A stretch of DNA of 39,368 bases from an uncultured Clostridia bacterium (GTDB taxonomy: Bacteria > Bacillota > Clostridia > Oscillospirales > Acutalibacteraceae). The stretch is taken from the NCBI GenBank assembly GCA_947628665.1, contig CANRAU010000019.1:1-39368 (forward strand), in the 5' to 3' direction. Numbering within the stretch: the first letter of the stretch is position 1; each line of letters opens with the position of its first letter. Made by a program: the position numbers and the translations under genes. The notes beneath the pieces were generated by a model. It saw only the letters and a program-made list of their open reading frames with translations, was not told the origin of the DNA and made no database searches. Shown one piece after another: positions 7,151 through 15,807 of this stretch.

Positions 7151-8041
7151 ATGCTGCTCGAACTCAAAAATGTGGAAAAATCGTTTGGAAACAAGCAAGT
7201 GCTGAAGGGTGTGTCGTTTGCCGCAGAAAGCGGCAAGGCGTTTGGCCTGCTTGGAAGAAACGGCGCGGGCAAAACAACTTCTATTCGCATTTTGATGGAT
7301 GTTTTTCCCGCCGATCACGGTGAGATTTTAATCGACGGAAAACCGATTGATTATAAGCGGGTGAACTTCGGCTATCTTCCGGAGGAGAGAGGATTATATC
7401 CAAAAAAGCTTATTATAGATCAATTGGTATACTTTGCAGAATTAAAAGGGTTAAATCATCGTGCGGCCATCAAAGCAGTAGATGATTGGCTCGATCGGCT
7501 CGGCATGCGCGAATACCGCAACAAACGGCTTGATACGCTTTCAAAAGGAAATCAGCAGAAGATCCAACTGATTACCGCTCTTGCCCACGATCCCAAAATC
7601 GTGATACTGGATGAACCGTTTTCGGGACTGGATCCGGTAAACGCCATGTTGCTCAAAGATGTGGTAAAGGAACAGATTGCCCGAGATAAAATCGTGCTGT
7701 TTTCCAGCCATCAAATGAGCTACATCGAGGAGTTTTGCGACAGCATCGCCATTATCAACACCGGCAAGGTCGTGCTGCGTGGCGATCTTCACGATATTAA
7801 GCGGAATTATGTACGGGATCGCCTGATTGTCAGCACTGTAAATCCCGACCGAATCCGGCACGACTTTGGGAATGCCTGTACTGTGACAGAGCAAGGCACA
7901 CTTATGATCCGCCTTGCAAGTCCCGACGATAAACAGACGACCATGCAACGCCTTGTTGCAAACTATGATATTGATGAAGTACGGGTATTTGAACCTTCCC
8001 TAAACGATATTTTTGTTGAATACGCAGGCGAGCAGGTGTAA
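7151..8041 (+). CDS. ABC transporter ATP-binding protein (NatA-like), 296 aa
   Basis: The nucleotide-binding subunit of an ABC-2 type exporter. It shows Walker A GRNGAGKTT near residue 36, the LSKGNQQK signature near 137, Walker B IVILDEPFSGLDP near 155 and the switch histidine in SSHQ. A C-terminal domain of about 90 residues follows, as in the NatA/YhaQ subfamily. The start is the ATG at 7151 with GGAGG 8 bases upstream. A GTG 45 bases earlier is in frame but would begin inside the terminator hairpin. The stop is 13 bases from the permease start, so the two form one operon. The substrate is not readable from sequence; members are linked to sodium, peptide or antibiotic efflux. Confidence 0.92.
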   Translation: MLLELKNVEKSFGNKQVLKGVSFAAESGKAFGLLGRNGAGKTTSIRILMDVFPADHGEILIDGKPIDYKRVNFGYLPEERGLYPKKLIIDQLVYFAELKGLNHRAAIKAVDDWLDRLGMREYRNKRLDTLSKGNQQKIQLITALAHDPKIVILDEPFSGLDPVNAMLLKDVVKEQIARDKIVLFSSHQMSYIEEFCDSIAIINTGKVVLRGDLHDIKRNYVRDRLIVSTVNPDRIRHDFGNACTVTEQGTLMIRLASPDDKQTTMQRLVANYDIDEVRVFEPSLNDIFVEYAGEQV

Positions 8042-8054
8042 GGAGGCAGACATA

Positions 8055-9296
8055 ATGAAACAGTTTGGAAAAATACTGAAATTTGAACTGGTCGGTTATT
8101 TAAAAAACAAGGTATTTATAGGTATAACCCTTTTTCTTGTCATCGCAATCGCTGTCGCCATGTTCATTCCGAATATTCTGGCCTTTTTCAAGTCGGATGA
8201 CGGGACAGCAGAACCGTCCGATTTGCCTGTTATGCTTATATATTCGGAAAATACCGACCTGGCGTCTCTTGTCAAGCAGTACTTTACAGAACCCTTTTCG
8301 GATTACAATATAACGGTTGGCGAAGGTACGGTTGACGATGTCAAAACGCAGATCACCTCCGGCGAAGCAGAATGTGCTTTTGTCATGAACAGCGCCTCCT
8401 CGTATACGTATTACGTAAACAACCTGTCGATGTATGATTCCAATACAGCTATTGCAGATACTGTGCTGCAGGAAGTTTACAGAGTAAACGCTATGATGCA
8501 AAGCGGAATATCCCCTGAGCAGGCAAGTGAAATTATGTCTGCACAAATCGAAAGCTCTGTAATATCTCTCGGGAAAGACCAGATGCAGAATTTCTTTTAT
8601 ACCTACATTATGATTTTTGCCCTGTATATGGTTATTTTGCTTTACGGGCAGATGGTTGCCACAAATGTTGCCACCGAAAAAAGCTCACGGGCGATGGAAG
8701 TATTGATCACAAGCGCAAAGCCAACCGGTATGATGTTCGGTAAGGTTCTGGCCTCCTGTATAACAGGGCTCATACAGCTGATTGCCATTTTCGGCTCGGC
8801 TTTGGTATTCTATCATATCAACAAGTCTGCCTGGGGAGATAATGAGATTATTGCATCTATTTTTAATATCCCCGTGGATTTGTTTGTCTATCTGCTTGTA
8901 TTCTTTGTCCTTGGATTTTTGATTTACGCCTTTTTGTACGGAGCGATCGGTTCAACGGCATCCAAGCTGGAAGACATCAATACGTCGGTGATGCCGATCA
9001 CGTTCCTGTTTATTATCGCCTTTTTCGTTGTCGTTTTTTCTATGACAAGCGGAAATGTTGATAATACATGGATCAAGGTATGCTCATTTATTCCGTTCAC
9101 CTCGCCGATGGCGATGTTTACAAGGATCTGTATGAGCGGCGTGGCATGGTATGAAATTGCAATTTCCATAGCCATTTTGATTGGTTCAACGGTAGGCGTT
9201 GGATTTATTTCCGCCAAGATCTATCGGGTGGGTGTGCTGTTGTATGGGACAACTCCAAAAATCAACGCCATTGTAAAAGCGGTTTGGAAAGCATAA
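8055..9296 (+). CDS. ABC-2 type permease (NatB/YhaP-like), 413 aa
   Basis: The membrane subunit paired with the ATPase just upstream. One transmembrane helix lies near residues 20-40 (VFIGITLFLVIAIAVAMFI). An extracytoplasmic domain of about 130 residues follows, then five or so helices in the C-terminal half. The cytoplasmic motif TEKSSRAMEVLITSAKP, typical of the NatB / ABC-2_membrane_3 family, is present near residue 215. AAGGAGG lies directly at the stop of the ATPase gene and sets the ATG at 8055; an earlier in-frame ATG inside the upstream gene has no site. Codon use is less GC-rich than in the flanking genes, so the exporter may have been acquired. Confidence 0.9.
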   Translation: MKQFGKILKFELVGYLKNKVFIGITLFLVIAIAVAMFIPNILAFFKSDDGTAEPSDLPVMLIYSENTDLASLVKQYFTEPFSDYNITVGEGTVDDVKTQITSGEAECAFVMNSASSYTYYVNNLSMYDSNTAIADTVLQEVYRVNAMMQSGISPEQASEIMSAQIESSVISLGKDQMQNFFYTYIMIFALYMVILLYGQMVATNVATEKSSRAMEVLITSAKPTGMMFGKVLASCITGLIQLIAIFGSALVFYHINKSAWGDNEIIASIFNIPVDLFVYLLVFFVLGFLIYAFLYGAIGSTASKLEDINTSVMPITFLFIIAFFVVVFSMTSGNVDNTWIKVCSFIPFTSPMAMFTRICMSGVAWYEIAISIAILIGSTVGVGFISAKIYRVGVLLYGTTPKINAIVKAVWKA

Positions 9297-9304
9297 TAAA
9301 AAAC

Positions 9305-9341
9305 ACACCCTGTAGGGATGCAAATCCTTACAGGGTGTTTT
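9305..9341 (+). terminator. Terminator of the ABC exporter operon
   Basis: ACACCCTGTAGGGAT (9305-9319) pairs with ATCCTTACAGGGTGT (9324-9338) around a short loop, with a T-run behind it and an A-run (9298-9303) before it, so it can work in both directions. Confidence 0.9.
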
Positions 9342-9390
9342 ATGCCCGAATGCAATCGTATTCCGCCTTTTCTCCCACGGCGCGGGTACT

Positions 9391-9407
9391 GGCGTCCGGC
9401 GGACGCC
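9391..9407. repeat. Small perfect hairpin between converging genes
   Basis: GGCGTCC (9391-9397) and GGACGCC (9401-9407) form a 7-bp stem with a 3-base loop just past the stop of the dehydrogenase gene. There is no T-run on either side, so it is at best an aid to termination or mRNA 3'-end stability. Confidence 0.4.
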
Positions 9408-9418
9408 TCTGCTTTCAC

Positions 9419-10261
9419 TCAATCGTCCTTGAACACGCCGTCAAACAGCGGGAGCTTCGACGCTTTCATTACCGCGCTGAACAGTCTGCCGCCGGTCACG
9501 GGCATCAGCCTGCCGAAGTAGTTCATGAACGCCGCATCCATGCCGAACACCATCAGGCTGTGCTTTTTCGTGATGCCGTTCATAATCAGCTTGACCATCC
9601 GTTCACAGGAAGTGCTGACCATGTTGAGCATTTTCTGTGCCTTTTCGTCGGACGAGCCCTGATTGCGGAAAATATCCGTCTTGGTAAAGCCGGGGCAGAC
9701 AATGCCGACATAGCATTTGCCGCGCAGTTCCTCCCGCATGGCTTCTGTCAGAGATTTGAGCGCCGCCTTGCTCGCGGAATACACCGACGTTCCCGCCAAA
9801 GACATCAACGCGGCTGAGGAATCAATGTTGATGATTGCAGGAGAGGAGGATTCGAGCAGCAAGGGCAGCAGCGTGTGCATGGAATATACCGCCGAATAGA
9901 AATTGATATTCATGGCGCGCTCGATATCTTCGATTGAATAATGCTGAAATTTGTCAAATTTCGGCAAAATACCCGCGTTATTGATCAATATATCGGGATG
10001 GATGTTGTTTTCCTGCAAAAAGGTCAAATACTTGTCCCAATTTTCGCGAACGGAAACGTCAAACAACTGATAAGAGAATTTGTCCGCAAAATCGCCCAGT
10101 TCCGAAACCAGCGCCTGCATTTTCTGCTCGCTTCTGGCAACGCCCAAAACGGTGCAACCATGTTCCTTGATCAGCTTTTCGGTAATGCCTTTTCCCATAC
10201 CGCTGGACGCGCCCGTCACGATCACGGTTTTGTTATTGAGCCAGTTTTTATCCACGATCAT
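9419..10261 (-). CDS. Short-chain dehydrogenase/reductase, 280 aa
   Basis: A classical SDR oxidoreductase. It has the Rossmann dinucleotide motif TGASSGMGKG near residues 16-25, NNAG near 95, a catalytic serine in IDSSAAL, and the Tyr-x-x-x-Lys pair in VYSASKAAL. The usual SDR substrate region follows (VCPGFTKTDIF), with about 50 extra C-terminal residues. It is cytoplasmic, with NAD(P)H as the expected cofactor; the ARSEQ stretch after the second strand suggests NADPH, as inference. The substrate is unknown; acylglycerone-type or ketoacyl reductases are the nearest relatives by eye. The ATG at 10261 has AAAGGAGAG directly upstream, while a longer in-frame start would read through the promoter. 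Confidence 0.88.
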   Translation of the reverse strand: MIVDKNWLNNKTVIVTGASSGMGKGITEKLIKEHGCTVLGVARSEQKMQALVSELGDFADKFSYQLFDVSVRENWDKYLTFLQENNIHPDILINNAGILPKFDKFQHYSIEDIERAMNINFYSAVYSMHTLLPLLLESSSPAIINIDSSAALMSLAGTSVYSASKAALKSLTEAMREELRGKCYVGIVCPGFTKTDIFRNQGSSDEKAQKMLNMVSTSCERMVKLIMNGITKKHSLMVFGMDAAFMNYFGRLMPVTGGRLFSAVMKASKLPLFDGVFKDD

Positions 10262-10292
10262 TCTCTCCTTTAAAGCAAAATCGGTTGGTTTT

Positions 10293-10321
10293 ATTTTAGC
10301 CGATTTCAACAAATTTTTCAA
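10293..10321 (-). promoter_or_regulatory. Promoter of the dehydrogenase gene
   Basis: On the minus strand, TTGAAA (10316-10321) and TAAAAT (10293-10298) are separated by 17 bases, about 30 bases upstream of the start codon. Confidence 0.65.
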
Positions 10322-10422
10322 GACCCGGCTGTCAAAAAGAGACGTGTTTTTTAAAAAATTGGCATGCGTAAAGCGCGCACGCATAGGAAACGATAATACA
10401 GAAATCTACACAAAAAAACAAA

Positions 10423-10451
10423 TTGCTAATCCCTGTATTTTGTGCTAAAAT
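10423..10451 (+). promoter_or_regulatory. Promoter of the CAP-domain lipoprotein gene
   Basis: TTGCTA (10423-10428) and TAAAAT (10446-10451) are 17 bases apart with a TG before the -10. The start codon is only about 20 bases further on, so the leader is very short. Confidence 0.65.
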
Positions 10452-10470
10452 GTGAAAAGAGGCGATGTAT

Positions 10471-11247
10471 ATGAAAAGCAAATGGATGATTTGTACGTTT
10501 TTGTGCGCGGCGGTTCTGCTCACCTCCTGCACAGCGCGGCAGGAAACCGCGCCGGATACGGAATCTGAACCTTTAATGAGCGAACAGGAAAGCACGACGC
10601 AAATCCCCACCGAGGGGACGACCGCCGCCGATACGGCAAAGGAGACGGGAACGTCTGCGGGCGCACCGACCACGCAGGCAGGGACGACGCGCGCGGATTC
10701 TGCGCAAAAGCCGAGCCAAACCACGACCAAACCGTCGACGCAAAAACCCGCCGCGACTGCCGCGCCGAAAACCACGCAAAAGCCAAAGCCGACGTCGCCC
10801 ACCACTACGAAAAAGCCGACCACTACAAAAAAGCCTTCCACGACATCCGCAAACCAAAACGCGGGCGGTTCTTTGGAGCTTGGTTTGGAAGCGCAAATGC
10901 TGCGGCGCGTCAATGAGGAACGCGCGGCGAACGGAAAGCGCGCCCTGCAATTAAGCGAAGAGCTGAACGGGTATGCGCGCATCCGCGCAGAGGAGATCGC
11001 ACGGCCTGGGCATTTTGCCCACACGCGCCCCGACGGCAGCTCGGCACTTGACATGATCCCGTCATTTTCGGCTGCGGGCGAAAACATTGCCTATGGGCAG
11101 AGGAATGTAGACGCCGTTATGCAATCGTGGATGAACTCTTCGGGTCACCGCGCCAACATTTTGAACGGCGACTTTACGCAGCTGGGCGTGGGATGCTACA
11201 AAGCGCCGAACGGCACATTGTATTGGGTGCAGCTATTTAAAGGATGA
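10471..11247 (+). CDS. Lipoprotein with CAP/SCP (YkwD-type) domain, 258 aa
   Basis: A predicted secreted, lipid-anchored protein. The signal peptide ends in the lipobox LLTSC, with the lipidated cysteine near residue 20. A low-complexity Thr/Pro/Lys linker with repeated TTK-P units covers about residues 25-130, typical of a cell-wall-spanning spacer. The last ~120 residues form a CAP domain (MLRRVNEERAANG, the FAHTRPDGSS region, AAGENIAYG and WMNSSGHRANILNGDFTQLG), as in the YkwD family linked to spore and wall proteins. The biochemical role of bacterial CAP domains is not settled. The start at 10471 is preferred because GAGG is 8 bases upstream; an ATG two codons earlier is too close. It overlaps the next gene by 4 bases. 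Confidence 0.9.
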   Translation: MKSKWMICTFLCAAVLLTSCTARQETAPDTESEPLMSEQESTTQIPTEGTTAADTAKETGTSAGAPTTQAGTTRADSAQKPSQTTTKPSTQKPAATAAPKTTQKPKPTSPTTTKKPTTTKKPSTTSANQNAGGSLELGLEAQMLRRVNEERAANGKRALQLSEELNGYARIRAEEIARPGHFAHTRPDGSSALDMIPSFSAAGENIAYGQRNVDAVMQSWMNSSGHRANILNGDFTQLGVGCYKAPNGTLYWVQLFKG

Positions 11248-11774
11248 TGAAAATGGATTATACGCTGATCTATGCGCCGCGCAAAACGATGGTGCTTCGC
11301 GTGCGGGAGGATCTATCGGTGGTCGTGCGCGCACCGACGGGATACCCGAAAACCGAAATCGACCGTTTTGTCGAGGCGCACGAATCATGGATCGAGGATA
11401 AGCTCGAAAAGCAGCGACTCTGCAACGCGCGGGAAAACGCGCTTACCCCCGAACAAATTCTCGGTCTGCGCACAAAAGCGGCGGCCGAGCTTCCGCCGCG
11501 CGTGGAATATTACGCAAAGTGCATGGACGTTGTGCCGACGGGGGTAAAAATCACCTCCGCCAAAACGCGCTTCGGTTCTTGCAGCAGTCAAAACAGCCTT
11601 TGCTTTTCCTGGCGGTTGATGCTCTATCCGCCGCAGGCCATCGACTACGTGGTGGTGCATGAGCTGGCGCACATTCGGGAAAAGAACCACTCCCCTGCTT
11701 TTTACGACGTGGTTTCGGCGGCTTTGCCCGATTACCGACAGCTGGAGGAGCTGTTAAAGACGCCGCCGATGTAA
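11244..11774 (+). CDS. YgjP/SprT-like zinc metallopeptidase, 176 aa
   Basis: A member of the M48-related YgjP (DUF45) family of cytoplasmic metal-dependent proteins. It carries the zinc motif HELAHIREKNHSPAFY near residues 138-153, in which HExxH and the downstream His are the expected ligands. The family-typical TRFGSCSSQNSLCFSWRLML lies just before it. Its start overlaps the stop of the lipoprotein gene (ATGA), so it is probably translationally coupled. AGGATG just upstream is a weak ribosome site, which fits coupling. The substrate is unknown. Confidence 0.88.
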   Translation: MMKMDYTLIYAPRKTMVLRVREDLSVVVRAPTGYPKTEIDRFVEAHESWIEDKLEKQRLCNARENALTPEQILGLRTKAAAELPPRVEYYAKCMDVVPTGVKITSAKTRFGSCSSQNSLCFSWRLMLYPPQAIDYVVVHELAHIREKNHSPAFYDVVSAALPDYRQLEELLKTPPM

Positions 11775-11805
11775 TTTCGATAAAAAGCACAGACACGACA
11801 CACAG

Positions 11806-11847
11806 AAAAACAGACGCCCCGATTTTTGGGACGTCTGTTTTGTTTTT
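11806..11847. terminator. Bidirectional terminator
   Basis: AAAAACAGACG (11806-11816) pairs with CGTCTGTTTT (11832-11841), extended by CCC-GGG inside, with A-runs before and T-runs after. It serves the metallopeptidase gene on one strand and the oxidoreductase gene on the other. Confidence 0.9.
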
Positions 11848-11861
11848 TAAAGCTGTCTTGC

Positions 11862-14800
11862 TTACTGCTCGTCGGGCGCATACAGCGCTTGGAGCTTGAC
11901 AAGATGGTTGTATCTCGCCTTTGCGGTATCCTCCGCTTTCTTAAAGAGAACCTCTGCTCTTTCGGGGAAGCTGCGGGTCAGCGAGGAATAGCGCGCCTCG
12001 TTCATAATAAAGTCGCGATAGCTCTCCGAGCCCTCTTTGCTGTCGATGGTGAAGGGGTTCTTGCCCTGCGCCTTGAGAGCAGGGTTGTAACGGAACAGAT
12101 TCCAGTAGCCGCAATCGACCGCTTTCTTCATCTCGGCCTGGCAGTTGGTCATACCGCCCTTGATGGAGTGCATCTCGCAGGGTGCATACGCGATCACGAT
12201 GGACGGGCCGTGATAGGCTTCCGCCTCGGTGATGGCCTTGATGGTCTGGTTCTGATCCGCGCCCATGGCGATCTGCGCCACATACACGTAACCATAGCTC
12301 ATGGCGATCTCCGCAAGGCTCTTCTTGGCAACCGCCTTGCCCGCCGCCGCAAACTGTGCGACCTGACCGATGTTGGAAGCCTTGGAAGCCTGACCGCCCG
12401 TGTTGGAGTAAACCTCGGTATCGAACACCATGATGTTGACGTCCTCGCCCGACGCAAGGACATGGTCTACGCCGCCGAAGCCGATGTCATACGCCCAGCC
12501 GTCGCCGCCGAAGATCCATACGGATTTCTTCGCAAGGTATTCGCTGTTCGCAAGAATATCGCGCTCTGCGCTGCAGCAATCGCATTCGCCTTCGCAGACA
12601 CAGCCTTTGAGCATATCCGTAAGGGCCTTCGCAGCGGCGGCATTCGCTTCGCCGTCATCGACCGTGGCAAGGTAAGCGTCCAAAACCGCCTGTTTTTCCG
12701 CGTCAGCGGAATAATCCAGCGATTTGATCTCATCGATCAAACGGTTGCGGATGGCGTTTTGACCAAGATACATACCGTAGCCGTGCTCGGCGTTGTCCTC
12801 AAACAGGGAGTTCGCCCATGCGGGACCGCGGCCGTTCTTATCCACGGTGTACGGGGAAGTCGCCGCAGGACCGCCCCAAATGGAGGAGCAGCCGGTCGCA
12901 TTGGAAATGTACATTCTGTCGCCGAAGAGCTGCGTGATCAGTCTTGCATAAGACGTTTCCGCACAGCCTGCGCACGAACCCGAGAACTCGAGAAGCGGCG
13001 TTTTGAACTGGCTGCCGATCACGGTGTTGTTCGCAAGGTCTTCCTTCACGGAAACATTGGCGACCATGTAATCAAACGCGGCCTGCTTTTCATCCTGCGA
13101 TTCACGCGGTACCATTTTCAGAGAATTGGTCGGGCAAACGCCGATACATACGCCGCAGCCCATACAATCCATAGGCGATACCGCCATGGTGTATTTGTAA
13201 ACGCCTTTGCCCTTGCCCTTTTTCTCCACGATGGTCGCGCACGCGGGTGCGGCGGCCGCTTCGTCTTCGGTCAGCGCATAGGGACGGATGGTCGCATGCG
13301 GGCAAACATATGCGCACTTGTTGCACTGTGCGCAGGTGCTGCCGTCCCACTCGGGAACCATGACTGCAACGCCGCGCTTCTCATACGCGGACGCGCCCTG
13401 CTCAAACGTACCGTCCGCATGATCCATAAAGGCGGAGACAGGCAGAGAGTCGCCGTCCATTTTTCCGACGGGCTTCATGATGCTGTCCACCATTTTCACG
13501 AGCTTTTCAGGGCCGTTTTCGGATTGTGCGGCAGTCATATCCTGCGCATTCGCCCATTCAGCGGGCACATCGATCTTCACATACGCCGTCGCGCCTGCGT
13601 CGATCGCTTTCTCGTTCATTTCGACGATCTCTTTGCCCTTCTTCATGAACTTCTGCGCTTTTTCTTTCATATAGCCGATGGCTTCCTCGACGGGAAGCAC
13701 CTTCGCAAGCGAGAAGAACGCGGATTGCAGCACCGTATTGGTACGCTTGCCAAGGCCGATCTGTGCGGCAAGGTCGATGGCGTTCACGGTGTAGAGCTGA
13801 ATGTCGTTCTGCGCGATATAACGCTTGGTCTCGGCATTGAGCTTTTCCGAGAGCTCCGCTTCATCCCACTGGCAGTTGATGAGGAATACGCCGCCGGGCT
13901 TAACATCCTGCACCATTTTGAAGCCTTTTTCAATGTAAGACGGATTGTGGCAGGCCACGAAGTCCGCTTTATTGATATAATAAGGACTCTTGATGGGCTT
14001 GTCGCCGAAGCGCAGGTGCGAAATGGTCACGCCGCCGGTTTTCTTGGAGTCATACTGGAAATACGCCTGTACGTATTTTTCGGTATGGTCGCCGATGATC
14101 TTGATGGAGTCCTTGTTTGCGCCGACCGTACCGTCGCCGCCCAAGCCCCAGAATTTGCATTCGATCGTGCCTTCGGCAGCGGTGTTCGGCGAGGGCTTTT
14201 CATCCAGAGAGAGATGCGTAACATCGTCTTTGATGCCGATGGTGAACTGACGCTCGGGATTCTCTTTGTCCAAATGCGCATACACGGCAAAGATGCTCGC
14301 GGGCGGTGTGTCCTTAGAGCCAAGGCCGTAACGGCCGCCGCAGACCTTCGCGGTTCTGCCCATTTCGTTGAGCGCCGCGACCACGTCGAGGAACAGCGGC
14401 TCGCCGAGAGAGCCGGGTTCTTTGGTTCTGTCGAGTACGGCGATCTTTTTCGCGGTTGCGGGGATCGCTTCGCAGAGCTTCGCCGCAGAGAAGGGTCTGT
14501 ACAGACGAACCTTGACAAGGCCGACCTTCTCGCCCTTCGCGGTCAGATAGTCGATGACTTCCTCCGCCACGTCGCAAATGGAACCCATGGCCACGATGAC
14601 CTTTTCGGCGTCGGGCGCGCCGTAATAGTTGAACAGCTTATAATCCGTGCCGAGCTTTTCGTTGACCTTATCCATATACTTTTCCACGATGGCGGGCATC
14701 GCGTCATAGTACCGGTTGCAGGCCTCTCTGTGCTGGAAGAAAATGTCGCCGTTTTCGTGCGAACCGCGCATGACGGGATGCTCGGGGTTGAGCGCGCGCT

Positions 14801-15437
14801 TGCGGAACGCTTCGACCGCGTCCATATTGCACATTTCCTTGAGATCGGCATAATCCCAAACTTTGATTTTTTGAATTTCATGCGAAGTACGGAAGCCGTC
14901 AAAGAAGTTGATAAAGGGTACGCGACCCTCGATCGCGGCAAGGTGTGCGACCGCGCCGAGATCCATAACCTCCTGCGGATTGGTTTCCGCCAGCATCGCA
15001 AAGCCGGTCTGACGGCAAGCGTACACGTCGGAATGATCGCCGAAAATGTTCAGCGCATGGGAAGCCACGCAGCGCGCGGACACATGGAACACCCCCGGGA
15101 GCAGCTCGCCCGCGATTTTATACATATTGGGGATCATCAAAAGAAGCCCCTGGGAAGCGGTGTAGGTCGTCGTCAGCGCACCGGCCGCCAAAGAGCCGTG
15201 CACCGTGCCTGCCGCGCCCGCTTCGGACTGCATTTCCGCTACGCGAACGGTGGTGCCGAAAATATTTTTCAGCCCCTGTGCCGACCACTGGTCGACATAA
15301 TCCGCCATCGGGGACGAAGGGGTGATCGGATAGATCCCCGCGACCTCGGTAAACGCGTAGGACACATACGCGGCGGCATTGTTGCCGTCCATCGTCTTGC
15401 TCTTGCGCGAGACGACGGGCTTTTTCGTTTCTGCCAT
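11862..15437 (-). CDS. nifJ: Pyruvate:ferredoxin (flavodoxin) oxidoreductase, 1191 aa
   Basis: A one-chain, oxygen-sensitive enzyme that converts pyruvate and CoA to acetyl-CoA and CO2 while reducing ferredoxin, the central step of clostridial fermentation. Domains in order are: the pyrimidine-binding domain (GIYPITPSSPMADYVDQW near residue 34); the transketolase-C-like domain; the gamma domain (GLGGDGTVGANKDSIKIIG); the EKR domain; and two 4Fe-4S clusters (CAQCNKCAYVCP and CMGCGVCIGVCP). The C-terminal TPP-binding domain contains CAGCAETSY, NATGCSSIWGG, a GDGWAYDIG motif and the C-terminal cysteines CVCEGECDCC. Length matches the homodimeric family. The start at 15437 has AAGGAGG upstream; a longer in-frame reading has no site. 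It is monocistronic with its own promoter. Confidence 0.97.
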   Translation of the reverse strand: MAETKKPVVSRKSKTMDGNNAAAYVSYAFTEVAGIYPITPSSPMADYVDQWSAQGLKNIFGTTVRVAEMQSEAGAAGTVHGSLAAGALTTTYTASQGLLLMIPNMYKIAGELLPGVFHVSARCVASHALNIFGDHSDVYACRQTGFAMLAETNPQEVMDLGAVAHLAAIEGRVPFINFFDGFRTSHEIQKIKVWDYADLKEMCNMDAVEAFRKRALNPEHPVMRGSHENGDIFFQHREACNRYYDAMPAIVEKYMDKVNEKLGTDYKLFNYYGAPDAEKVIVAMGSICDVAEEVIDYLTAKGEKVGLVKVRLYRPFSAAKLCEAIPATAKKIAVLDRTKEPGSLGEPLFLDVVAALNEMGRTAKVCGGRYGLGSKDTPPASIFAVYAHLDKENPERQFTIGIKDDVTHLSLDEKPSPNTAAEGTIECKFWGLGGDGTVGANKDSIKIIGDHTEKYVQAYFQYDSKKTGGVTISHLRFGDKPIKSPYYINKADFVACHNPSYIEKGFKMVQDVKPGGVFLINCQWDEAELSEKLNAETKRYIAQNDIQLYTVNAIDLAAQIGLGKRTNTVLQSAFFSLAKVLPVEEAIGYMKEKAQKFMKKGKEIVEMNEKAIDAGATAYVKIDVPAEWANAQDMTAAQSENGPEKLVKMVDSIMKPVGKMDGDSLPVSAFMDHADGTFEQGASAYEKRGVAVMVPEWDGSTCAQCNKCAYVCPHATIRPYALTEDEAAAAPACATIVEKKGKGKGVYKYTMAVSPMDCMGCGVCIGVCPTNSLKMVPRESQDEKQAAFDYMVANVSVKEDLANNTVIGSQFKTPLLEFSGSCAGCAETSYARLITQLFGDRMYISNATGCSSIWGGPAATSPYTVDKNGRGPAWANSLFEDNAEHGYGMYLGQNAIRNRLIDEIKSLDYSADAEKQAVLDAYLATVDDGEANAAAAKALTDMLKGCVCEGECDCCSAERDILANSEYLAKKSVWIFGGDGWAYDIGFGGVDHVLASGEDVNIMVFDTEVYSNTGGQASKASNIGQVAQFAAAGKAVAKKSLAEIAMSYGYVYVAQIAMGADQNQTIKAITEAEAYHGPSIVIAYAPCEMHSIKGGMTNCQAEMKKAVDCGYWNLFRYNPALKAQGKNPFTIDSKEGSESYRDFIMNEARYSSLTRSFPERAEVLFKKAEDTAKARYNHLVKLQALYAPDEQ

Positions 15438-15478
15438 TTCTATGTTCCTCCTTGAATAAGGTATGTTTACTGCGCCAT

Positions 15479-15538
15479 GAGCAATATTTGCTCCGTCACA
15501 TACATGGTTATTGTAGCACGTTCTCTTTTTCGTGTAAA
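15479..15538 (-). promoter_or_regulatory. Promoter of the oxidoreductase gene with downstream palindrome
   Basis: On the minus strand, TTTACA (15533-15538) and TACAAT (15510-15515) are 17 bases apart. A palindrome, GAGCAA-tat-TTGCTC (15479-15493), lies about 10-25 bases past the start of transcription. It could be an operator for a redox or carbon regulator, or a 5' stem that protects the mRNA. It does not match the Rex consensus. Confidence 0.65.
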
Positions 15539-15718
15539 TATCCAAACGCATGAAATTGTGTGTAAAATACGAATTTTTTTACATATTTTTTGGAAGGATA
15601 AACCGTATCCGCGCGGCGTTCGCCGCTCGGTTTCCCGTTTTTCGTCCCCTGTTTCGGATGCATAAACCGTATAAATAACCGTATCCTATAGAAATGCCTG
15701 TTTGCACGTGCGCACGAC

Positions 15719-15747
15719 TTGACGAATCGTATCTTTTCCTATATAAT
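15719..15747 (+). promoter_or_regulatory. Promoter of the CNNM-family gene
   Basis: TTGACG (15719-15724) and TATAAT (15742-15747) are 17 bases apart. Upstream, the 7-mer ACCGTAT occurs three times (15603, 15666 and 15678, approximate starts), which might mark an activator or repressor site; this is speculative. The rest of the 371-base gap before the gene holds only the divergent oxidoreductase promoter and a GCGGC-GTTC-GCCGC hairpin near 15617-15630. Confidence 0.75.
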
Positions 15748-15807
15748 GGTTTGCAAATCGTGTGATTGGCACGACCCATTTTTTACGTATAGGAGAGATC
15801 GACTTTT

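Noticed and set aside
9391-9407. Hairpin after the short-chain dehydrogenase gene as a full terminator
   Set aside because: No T-run follows on either strand.
11826-15455. 1209-codon open frame on the plus strand opposite the oxidoreductase gene
   Set aside because: It is a mirror frame produced by GC-rich codon use; its translation is low-complexity His/Arg/Gly-rich with no family resemblance, whereas the minus strand encodes a complete known enzyme.
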